Shown one piece after another: positions 1 through 4,931 of a stretch of DNA of 5,437 nt (its first letter is position 1; each line of letters begins with the position of its first letter). Position numbers and translations under genes: made by a program. Source of the DNA: Chloroflexi bacterium RBG_13_51_18 (GTDB lineage: Bacteria > Chloroflexota > Dehalococcoidia > Dehalococcoidales > RBG-16-60-22); the NCBI GenBank assembly GCA_001796495.1, contig MGMR01000023.1, positions 1 to 5,437 of the forward strand, given 5' to 3'. The notes under the pieces are model-generated. The model was not told the DNA's origin and searched no databases. It was given only the letters and a program-made list of their open reading frames with translations.

Positions 1-1446
1 AACCAGGACTGGACTTTCCAGTTCGGTAAATATATGCATAAGTCGACTATGGATTTAGCCACGATGGGCTTGACCTTTTATCGAAGCAAAGGCGAATTGA
101 ACATCCTCAACTGGGGACCGAATATTTTCGTCACGCTGTTCGACGCCCCGAGGTCGCTGGTGGCCTTGAAAAAGACGGCGAAGGGGCGTGGCGTGAAGAT
201 GATGGACAAGATATACGCCATCGACCTGCTGAAAAACGATGGAAAGGTGGTCGGGGCTATCGGGCTGGGGCTGGTGAACGGTAAGACCTATATTTTTAAT
301 GCGAAGTCGGTGATTATAGCGACCGGCAACTGCGGCTACATGCATGAGAAAACCTACAGCTCCGTCCTCGGGGAGGGGCCGGCGATGGGCTACCGCGCCG
401 GGGCCCAGCTGGTCAACGCCGAGTTTAACAGCAGCTACGTCTGGGGCATTAAAGCTCTCGGCAAAGAGCTGATGGGCATACATTTCTACCTGTACCTGGA
501 AAACGCCCGGGGCGAGAAAATCATGGGCAAGCATTATCCCGAGCTAATGGTAGGCAAGCACTCCGTTTATACCTTCGACCCGCGAGTTATCGATGCCATG
601 CAGAAAGAGGTTAATGCGGGTCTTGGTCCAATCTATTTAAACCTGATGGGCTTGAGCGACGCCGAGATTGCCGGGCTGGCGGAAGACCAGGTGGAGGGAC
701 TGACACACCTCATGGGCAACGATACGATGAAGCTGCTAAGAGAGAAAGCAGGCGTTGACCCATTAAAAGAGAGAATGGAAATGTGGCCGAGGTACCTTTA
801 CAGCGGCGGGGGGCTAAGGATAGATATCAACGGCAAGACAACGCTGGACGGGCTCTATGCCGCCGGCGGCGCCTCCAGCAACAGCTGGTCGGGGGGCGGG
901 GGCGGACAGGGAGGCTTAGGCGTACAGTCGGCGGCGGTAACGGGCTTCGTGGCGGGGGAAAATGCGGGTAAATACGCCATGAGAGCCAAGCGACTCGACA
1001 CCGATATGAATCAGGTAAAAAGCATGATGGACAGGGTACTGGCGCCGATGCAGCACAAGGGCGATACAGACGCCGCCGAGGTCACCTACAGAATACATGA
1101 GGCAGTCGTCCCCATGAAGTACAATCGGCAGCGCGAAGCCGGACGGATGAAAGAAGCACTGGGCATCGTGCAGGAAGCCAGGAACAAGTTAAGTCGAGTA
1201 AGCGCCGCCGATTTCCACGACCTGGCCCGTTATCACTCCGCGGAGAGCATGACAATGGCGGCAGAGTTTACCTACAAAGCGGCCTTAATGCGGGAGGAAA
1301 GCCGGGCGGGGCATTTCCGCGAGGATTTCCCGCAACGAGACGATAAAAACTGGTTCAAGTGGATAACCATCGAGCAGAAAGACGGCATGCCTTATCTATC
1401 GACCCTGCCTGTACCGGTGGGAAAATACCGCCTTCAACTAAAATAA
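1..1446 (+). CDS. Fumarate reductase/succinate dehydrogenase-like FAD-binding flavoprotein, 5'-truncated by the window edge
   Basis: The frame is open from base 1 to the TAA at 1444-1446 (481 residues, numbered here from the first visible codon). Upstream sequence is missing, so the ATG at 34 is very unlikely to be the start: the family begins with a GxGxxG dinucleotide-binding fold, absent here, and roughly 100 residues are probably lost. Family features seen are the IIATGN stretch (105-110), GLYAAGG (284-290) of the second FAD-binding part, and a C-terminal ESRAGHFREDFPQRDD motif (433-448) matching the ESRGAH-x-R...RDD motif of SdhA/FrdA. The proton-relay-like Arg in DPR (193-195) is present. 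By eye alignment, the FrdA substrate His of the HYTMGG motif is Leu266, and the catalytic Arg of RLGSNS is Gly305 in a glycine-rich segment. It is therefore probably a FAD oxidoreductase of this superfamily with another substrate; an AprA-like role is possible. No Fe-S partner gene follows, though one could lie upstream. Confidence -1.
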   Translation, partial: NQDWTFQFGKYMHKSTMDLATMGLTFYRSKGELNILNWGPNIFVTLFDAPRSLVALKKTAKGRGVKMMDKIYAIDLLKNDGKVVGAIGLGLVNGKTYIFNAKSVIIATGNCGYMHEKTYSSVLGEGPAMGYRAGAQLVNAEFNSSYVWGIKALGKELMGIHFYLYLENARGEKIMGKHYPELMVGKHSVYTFDPRVIDAMQKEVNAGLGPIYLNLMGLSDAEIAGLAEDQVEGLTHLMGNDTMKLLREKAGVDPLKERMEMWPRYLYSGGGLRIDINGKTTLDGLYAAGGASSNSWSGGGGGQGGLGVQSAAVTGFVAGENAGKYAMRAKRLDTDMNQVKSMMDRVLAPMQHKGDTDAAEVTYRIHEAVVPMKYNRQREAGRMKEALGIVQEARNKLSRVSAADFHDLARYHSAESMTMAAEFTYKAALMREESRAGHFREDFPQRDDKNWFKWITIEQKDGMPYLSTLPVPVGKYRLQLK

Positions 1447-1469
1447 TACACGCTATACTAAAAAAAGCT

Positions 1470-1498
1470 TTGACATTTACTCACAAGCTAGATATCAT
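1470..1498 (+). promoter_or_regulatory. Sigma70-type promoter for the S component/DUF1893/aldo-keto reductase unit
   Basis: A perfect TTGACA (1470-1475) is separated by 17 bases from TATCAT (1493-1498), one mismatch from the TATAAT consensus. Transcription would start near 1505, giving a leader of about 50 bases before the ATG at 1554. That leader is too short for most riboswitches, and I see no strong stem in it. No T-tailed hairpin separates this promoter from the flavoprotein stop at 1446, so read-through from upstream is also possible. Confidence -1.
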
Positions 1499-1553
1499 TA
1501 TAAGTAGAGTCGTTTTTTATTCATAAAGTGTTCAATAATTCGGGAGGTTATCA

Positions 1554-2144
1554 ATGCTTAGAAGAATTGCCATTAATGCACAGTCGCTACCACTATCCCT
1601 GAAATTCACCAATGTAAAAACGTACGGTATTATTGCCGTTTTCGTGATGTTAAGCGTACTGACGCCATGGCTGTTCCACCAGTTCCAGTTCGCCGGAGCC
1701 ACCTATCTACCCATGCACTTCTTCGTATTCGTGGCCGCACTGACCTGCGGCTGGCAAGCCGGGGTAATAGTCGGTCTGCTGACGCCACTGGCGAGCTATG
1801 CCGTAACAGGCATGCCGGCGCTAACCGTCCTGCCGCAGATAGCCGTAGAAGTTACCGTCTACGGGATGCTGGCAGGGCTCCTGCGCCAGAAACTCAACCT
1901 GCGCATAATATGGTCAGTGCTGGGAGCCATGGTAGGCGGGCGTATCGCCCTGCTGATAGCCGTCGCTATAGTCCAGGCAATCACCGGCAATGTGTACAGT
2001 CCACTCGGACCGACCGCCACCACTTTCAGCGCCGTGTGGAACACCGTTGCGCAATCGTGGCCGGGCATGCTCATCCAACTCGCCCTAATTCCGGTGGCTT
2101 TCTGGGCGGTTAGCCGCTACGCCATGAGGAAACAGCCAGAATAG
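1554..2144 (+). CDS. ECF-type transporter S component-like integral membrane protein
   Basis: This 196-residue protein is hydrophobic, with about six membrane segments (roughly 24-42, 51-65, 67-85, 91-110, 117-142 and 168-188), the size and topology of substrate-binding S components of energy-coupling-factor vitamin transporters. The stretch from about 51 to 110 (YLPMHFFVFVAAL, then CGWQAGVIVGLLTPLASY, then VYGMLAGLL) resembles this superfamily: helices with Gly/Ala-rich turns and a conserved Pro after a GLLTP-type motif. The ATG at 1554 is favoured by a strong GGGAGGT Shine-Dalgarno (1542-1548) and a basic, likely cytoplasmic N-terminus. The ligand cannot be read from the sequence. No EcfA ATPase or EcfT gene is in view, so it would belong to the group that shares an energizing module encoded elsewhere. 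The stop is 3 bases from the next gene, implying translational coupling. Another small six-helix membrane protein family remains possible. Confidence -1.
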   Translation: MLRRIAINAQSLPLSLKFTNVKTYGIIAVFVMLSVLTPWLFHQFQFAGATYLPMHFFVFVAALTCGWQAGVIVGLLTPLASYAVTGMPALTVLPQIAVEVTVYGMLAGLLRQKLNLRIIWSVLGAMVGGRIALLIAVAIVQAITGNVYSPLGPTATTFSAVWNTVAQSWPGMLIQLALIPVAFWAVSRYAMRKQPE

Positions 2145-2147
2145 CTA

Positions 2148-2561
2148 ATGTATACCGACTTATACAGCGAGTTCCTGGATAGCGACGATACGCTGCAAAT
2201 CTACCGGGACGAAACGCTGATTTTCTCTTCTGACAAAGACCGGCTGCTGCCGCTGATGGAATATCTCGCGGAAAATACTCCGGGGCAGGAGTCGGTTACT
2301 ATCTTCGATAAAATCATGGGCAACGCTGCCGCGCTGCTGGCTATCAAAGCCAACTGCCGCGAGGTATACAGTCCGCTGGGCAGTGAGCTGGCAATCAAAA
2401 CGCTGGAAAAATATAATATAGAATACCACCTCACGGAAATCGTCCCCTATATCATGCGCCCGGACGGCAAAGGGATGTGCCCCATGGAAAAACTATCCAT
2501 CGGGAAAGAGCCGGAGGAATTCTACCGGGAAATGAAAACCCGTATAGAAGCAAACAAATAA
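2148..2561 (+). CDS. DUF1893 family protein (TM1506-like, cytidine-deaminase-like fold)
   Basis: This 137-residue soluble protein matches the DUF1893 pattern. An N-terminal strand pair (TLQIYRDETLIFSS, 15-28) is followed by the core DKIMGNAAALLAI motif (54-66), a Cys-containing turn (Cys70), a helix ending in the LEKYNIEY stretch (86-93), VPYIM (99-103) and the C-terminal GMCPMEK signature (109-115). From family knowledge, the Thermotoga maritima member TM1506 has a cytidine-deaminase-like fold without an established activity. I see no HAE plus PCxxC zinc-binding set here, so zinc-dependent deaminase chemistry is not supported. The best Shine-Dalgarno-like bases (GAGGAA, 2126-2131) lie about 16 bases before the ATG, too far for normal use, so translation probably depends on ribosomes ending at the S component stop 3 bases upstream. 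The close linkage hints at a role in using or sensing the imported ligand; that is inference. Confidence -1.
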   Translation: MYTDLYSEFLDSDDTLQIYRDETLIFSSDKDRLLPLMEYLAENTPGQESVTIFDKIMGNAAALLAIKANCREVYSPLGSELAIKTLEKYNIEYHLTEIVPYIMRPDGKGMCPMEKLSIGKEPEEFYREMKTRIEANK

Positions 2562-2583
2562 TCGCTTTAATGGAGGCTACCGC

Positions 2584-3618
2584 GTGGAAAAGATAAGATT
2601 CGGCAAGACCGGGATGATGGTAACGCGGCTGGGCTTTGGGGGAATACCGATACAGAGACTAACGGAAGCGGAAGCCGTGAAGGTAGTGCAAAGATGCCTC
2701 GATTTAGGAATTAATTATCTCGATACCGCCAACGGCTATACCACCAGCGAGGAACGCATCGGCAAGGCGGTCAAAGGAAAGCGACAGAGTGTCTATATAG
2801 CGACTAAAACCTTTCCCGGCACCCCGGAAATCATCGAGCAGAACCTTGATTTGAGCCTAAAACGGCTGGACACCGATTACATAGACCTATACCAGTTTCA
2901 CGGCATTAATGATATAACTGTCCTGAATAAAATCCTCGACCCGGAAAACGGCCTTTACAAGGTTTTTGAAAAAGCGAAAAAAGCCGGCAAGATAAGGCAC
3001 ATCGGCATCACCTCGCACCAGATGGACGCCGCCAAAGCCGAGGTGAAAACCGGGAAATTCGAGACCATCATGTTCCCGTTCAACTTTATCACCAACGAAC
3101 CTGCTAAAGAACTGCTGCCATTATGCAGAGAACATGACATGGGATTTATCGTGATGAAACCGCTGGCAGGAGGCATGCTGGATAACGCCACCATAGCTTT
3201 TAAGTACCTGCTACAGTTCCCGGACATGGTCACGATACCGGGCATAGAAAAGATACACGAGATTGAAGAAATTTACGGATTATATCAAGACCCCCAGAAG
3301 TTAACTGCGGCCGAGCGTAAAGAGATGAAGAGGATGACGGAAGAGTTGGGCACGCGGTTCTGTCGACGGTGCGATTACTGCCAACCGTGCGCACAGCAGA
3401 TACCCATCTCCATGCTCATGACCTTCCCTTCTTTCGTTAAGCGCCTGCCGCCGGACTGGTATCTAAAAGGGGGATTCATTAACGACGGTATGGAAAAAGC
3501 CGCTAATTGCACCGAATGCGGCGAGTGCGAGGAGAGATGCCCCTTTAATCTGCCCATCAGGGAAATGATTAAGGAAAACTATAATCTCTACGAGCAGGTC
3601 AAAGCCGCCAACGCATAA
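2584..3618 (+). CDS. Aldo/keto reductase with C-terminal double [4Fe-4S]-type cysteine clusters (COG1453-like)
   Basis: This 344-residue protein joins a TIM-barrel aldo/keto reductase to a ferredoxin-like tail. The AKR catalytic tetrad is complete: Asp47 and Tyr52 (in DTANGYTTSE), Lys75 (IATKTF) and His106 (YQFHG). The N-terminal FGKTGMMVTRLGFGG stretch (6-20) is typical of the family, and the barrel ends near residue 240 (TIPGIEKIHEIEE). The tail carries C-x2-C-x2-C-x2-C (Cys260, 263, 266, 269) and C-x2-C-x2-C-x3-C-P (Cys309, 312, 315, 319), able to hold two [4Fe-4S] clusters. The family is predicted to be cytosolic and NAD(P)H-dependent, with the clusters suggesting electron exchange with ferredoxin; the substrate is unknown. 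The start is GTG at 2584, chosen because GGAGG (2572-2576) lies 7 bases before it and the sequence then begins at the usual family N-terminus. It follows the DUF1893 gene by 22 bases, so co-transcription is likely. Confidence -1.
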   Translation: MEKIRFGKTGMMVTRLGFGGIPIQRLTEAEAVKVVQRCLDLGINYLDTANGYTTSEERIGKAVKGKRQSVYIATKTFPGTPEIIEQNLDLSLKRLDTDYIDLYQFHGINDITVLNKILDPENGLYKVFEKAKKAGKIRHIGITSHQMDAAKAEVKTGKFETIMFPFNFITNEPAKELLPLCREHDMGFIVMKPLAGGMLDNATIAFKYLLQFPDMVTIPGIEKIHEIEEIYGLYQDPQKLTAAERKEMKRMTEELGTRFCRRCDYCQPCAQQIPISMLMTFPSFVKRLPPDWYLKGGFINDGMEKAANCTECGECEERCPFNLPIREMIKENYNLYEQVKAANA

Positions 3619-3675
3619 CAAGCGTATCCAAGGTATACCGCAAACTTCTAGTTGAAAAGAACACTTACCCCCTAA

Positions 3676-3731
3676 TCCCCCTCTCAAACAGACAATAATA
3701 AAGCCCGTTCCTTATTTGTTTGAGAGGGGGA
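3676..3731. repeat. Long perfect inverted repeat, 15-bp arms
   Basis: TCCCCCTCTCAAACA (3676-3690) is exactly complementary to TGTTTGAGAGGGGGA (3717-3731), with a 26-base AT-rich loop. The left arm is preceded by a run that makes CCCCC-TAAT-CCCCC (3668-3681). The arms recur in part in the next hairpin. There is no T tract on either side, so it is not a classical intrinsic terminator, though it lies 58 bases after the aldo/keto reductase stop and could still protect or end that transcript. Its form suggests a dispersed intergenic repeat or a small non-autonomous mobile element; neither can be shown from one copy. Confidence -1.
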
Positions 3732-3739
3732 GGACTATT

Positions 3740-3762
3740 GAGAGGGGGCTTCGCCCCCTCTC
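3740..3762. terminator. GC-rich hairpin, possible terminator or part of a composite repeat
   Basis: GAGAGGGGG (3740-3748) pairs perfectly with CCCCCTCTC (3754-3762) around a CTTCG loop, giving a very stable 9-bp stem. It is followed by GCTACGCATTCTCC rather than a T run, so factor-independent termination is doubtful. Its arms are the same 9-mer as in the neighbouring 3676-3731 repeat, so the two hairpins can also pair with each other in alternative ways. Confidence -1.
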
Positions 3763-3854
3763 GCTACGCATTCTCCTTAGGAAATGAGAATAAAATATAG
3801 GAACTAACATCAAGACAAGCGGTCAATTTCAAAAAATATTATCAGATGAAAAAC

Positions 3855-3884
3855 AAGACAAACATACCTCCAAAGATATATAAT
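3855..3884 (+). promoter_or_regulatory. Probable sigma70-type promoter for the cupin gene
   Basis: A perfect TATAAT (3879-3884) lies 18 bases after AAGACA (3855-3860), which matches TTGACA at four of six positions. The surroundings are A-rich, as is common around promoters. The predicted start near 3891 leaves a short leader before the strong AAGGAGG site at 3906-3912. The -10 match is good and the -35 only moderate. Confidence -1.
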
Positions 3885-3919
3885 GGCTAAAAACATCAGT
3901 TAGCGAAGGAGGTATTCCC

Positions 3920-4363
3920 ATGGCAGCCAGTGAAAGAGCTATCCTAGAAAAATACTTCAAGAAAAGCGTCATGACCAACAAGACCCCCCACCAGGAAGTT
4001 ACCGCCCCCAGACTAGGTCTACACAGCGACAAAGAATACGGCGGCAGGAACTTCTCCATGAGCTGGTGGGCAATTACCGAACCTTTCGAGATGGTGACGG
4101 AATGCCACGCCCACGACTTCGACCAGTTTTTAGTTTTCGTCGGCGGCGATCTCACCAATATGCCGGACCTGGGAGGGGTAGTGGAGCTTACATTGAGCCG
4201 GGACAATAAGAAGCTGGAGAAATTCACGATTACCGAGGCCTGCACCGTCTACGTGCCGGCGGGACTATATCACTGCCCGCTTAATTTCAAGAAGATAGAC
4301 AATCCCAAGAAACCCATCCTTTTCCACGACCTGTTCTTTTCACCGGAATACAAACGGAAATAA
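3920..4363 (+). CDS. Small single-domain cupin protein, function unknown
   Basis: This 147-residue protein has both cupin motifs. Motif 1 is His63-x-His65, with the usual Glu position occupied by Gln69 and Gly76 closing the motif. Motif 2 is Pro113-x-Gly115-x2-His118-x3-Asn122, an exact match to the PxGxxHxxxN consensus. The three histidines could bind a divalent metal, while the Glu-to-Gln change may alter or weaken it. The N-terminal 45 residues are polar, with the helix ERAILEKYFKK (5-15), and there is no signal peptide, so a cytosolic location is expected. Family knowledge gives a beta-barrel fold that serves enzymes, binding proteins and regulators, so no reaction can be assigned. The ATG start is fixed by AAGGAGG (3906-3912) 7 bases upstream. 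The gene has its own promoter and is followed by an intrinsic terminator, so it is probably mostly a single-gene transcript. Confidence -1.
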   Translation: MAASERAILEKYFKKSVMTNKTPHQEVTAPRLGLHSDKEYGGRNFSMSWWAITEPFEMVTECHAHDFDQFLVFVGGDLTNMPDLGGVVELTLSRDNKKLEKFTITEACTVYVPAGLYHCPLNFKKIDNPKKPILFHDLFFSPEYKRK

Positions 4364-4383
4364 CCAATTAAGTGTATCATAGC

Positions 4384-4433
4384 GCGGGCACATGTGACGG
4401 AAAGACCAGCCGGATGTGCCCGCCTTTTTCTTT
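4384..4433 (+). terminator. Rho-independent terminator after the cupin gene
   Basis: GCGGGCACAT (4384-4393) is perfectly complementary to ATGTGCCCGC (4414-4423), a 10-bp GC-rich stem. It is followed by C and then TTTTTCTTT (4425-4433). The 20-base loop can form a short inner stem (CGG 4398-4400 with CCG 4410-4412). Stem plus T tract on the + strand, 20 bases after the cupin stop, is a textbook intrinsic terminator. It also sits immediately upstream of the GNAT gene. Confidence -1.
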
Positions 4434-4435
4434 CA

Positions 4436-4440
4436 GGGAG
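4436..4440 (+). promoter_or_regulatory. Shine-Dalgarno site that decides the GNAT start
   Basis: GGGAG lies 4 bases before the ATG at 4445. The only longer in-frame alternative is a GTG at 4394, inside the loop boundary of the terminator hairpin and without a ribosome site. The ATG at 4445 is therefore chosen. The spacing is slightly short, so initiation may be moderate. Confidence -1.
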
Positions 4441-4444
4441 AAAG

Positions 4445-4906
4445 ATGCAAATCCGCCGCTATCAGGCAGAGGACAAAGAAGCCGTTAAAGCCCTGCATTA
4501 CGCGGGACTGGCGCAGTTCGGCGCTACGGAAGACCCGTATTACGACAGCGACCTGGATGACATAGAAGGCATATATATCAATAAACATGGCGATTTTATT
4601 GTGGGCTTGGAAAACAAGGAAATCATCGCCATGGGGGCTCTTAAAAAGGTATCCGACACACGCGGTGAAATCAAGAGAATACGTGTACGACGCGATTGCC
4701 AGAGACGCGGCCACGCCCAAATGATTTTATCAAGGCTTATGGAGATAGCACAAGAACTTGGATATAAGGAACTATGCCTGGATGCAACGGTCAATAATAT
4801 CCCGGCGCAGCGGCTTTTTGAGAAATGCGGCTTCATAGAGACACATCGAGGAAAAGTTGGCAAATACGACCTTGTGTTTTACGAGAAGAAATTGAACCAG
4901 GAATGA
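4445..4906 (+). CDS. GNAT family N-acetyltransferase
   Basis: This 153-residue protein has the single-domain GNAT layout. It starts with strand 1 (MQIRRYQAED, 1-10), typical of these enzymes. The acetyl-CoA site follows: strand 4 IKRIRVRRD (76-84) leads into the pyrophosphate-binding loop Q86-R-R-G89-H-A91 (consensus Q/R-x-x-G-x-G/A) and the helix after it. Motif B is LCLDATVNNIPAQRLFEKCGF (110-130), whose N-x3-A-x2-L-(F/Y)-x-x-x-G-F pattern is characteristic. The enzyme would transfer an acetyl group from acetyl-CoA to an amine; the acceptor is not identifiable, and the acidic segment EDPYYDSDLDDIEG (29-42) may lie near its pocket. It begins 12 bases after the cupin terminator's T tract, with no clear promoter in between, so it may rely on read-through or a promoter I do not recognise. 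The DUF169 gene follows after 25 bases and is probably co-transcribed. Confidence -1.
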   Translation: MQIRRYQAEDKEAVKALHYAGLAQFGATEDPYYDSDLDDIEGIYINKHGDFIVGLENKEIIAMGALKKVSDTRGEIKRIRVRRDCQRRGHAQMILSRLMEIAQELGYKELCLDATVNNIPAQRLFEKCGFIETHRGKVGKYDLVFYEKKLNQE

Positions 4907-4931
4907 ACAAAGGGTAAGGAGGAAAAACAAA

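Larger units (their letters stand above)
3619..3919 (+). other. 301-base gene-free interval with inverted repeats and a promoter
   Basis: This interval has three parts. The first, to about 3660, contains a short palindrome (GGTATACC, 3632-3639). The second is a pyrimidine/purine-biased block of inverted repeats at about 3668-3762, described separately. The third is an A-rich stretch from about 3780 to 3900 that carries the cupin promoter. A weak 6-bp stem (ATTCTC 3770-3775 with GAGAAT 3786-3791) is also present. I see no coding region with a plausible start and Shine-Dalgarno on either strand, and no tRNA. Confidence -1.

Noticed and set aside
55..534. 159-codon open frame on the - strand inside the flavoprotein gene
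   Set aside because: It lies fully opposite a well-supported coding region, shows no recognisable domain, and follows from the GC-rich codon pattern of the + strand gene.
1505..1553. Possible riboswitch in the S component leader
   Set aside because: Many S component genes have one, but this leader is only about 50 bases, and I see no convincing stem or known aptamer core.
1667..2113. 148-codon open frame on the + strand overlapping the S component gene
   Set aside because: Its product is Arg/Ala/His-rich with no domain, it has no Shine-Dalgarno, and it is a frame shadow of the membrane protein.
3811..3861. Direct repeat CAAGACAA at 3811-3818 and 3854-3861, 43 bases apart, the second overlapping the cupin -35 region
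   Set aside because: An 8-base repeat in such A-rich sequence is reasonably likely by chance. The copies have no dyad symmetry, so an operator is not supported.
3829..4245. 138-codon - strand frame over the cupin gene and its promoter
   Set aside because: It is opposite a cupin with both motifs intact and an excellent ribosome site, and its own translation matches nothing I recognise.
4394..4444. 17-residue N-terminal extension of GNAT from a GTG start
   Set aside because: The extension would be encoded by the terminator hairpin and T tract, has no Shine-Dalgarno, and the family N-terminus fits the ATG at 4445.
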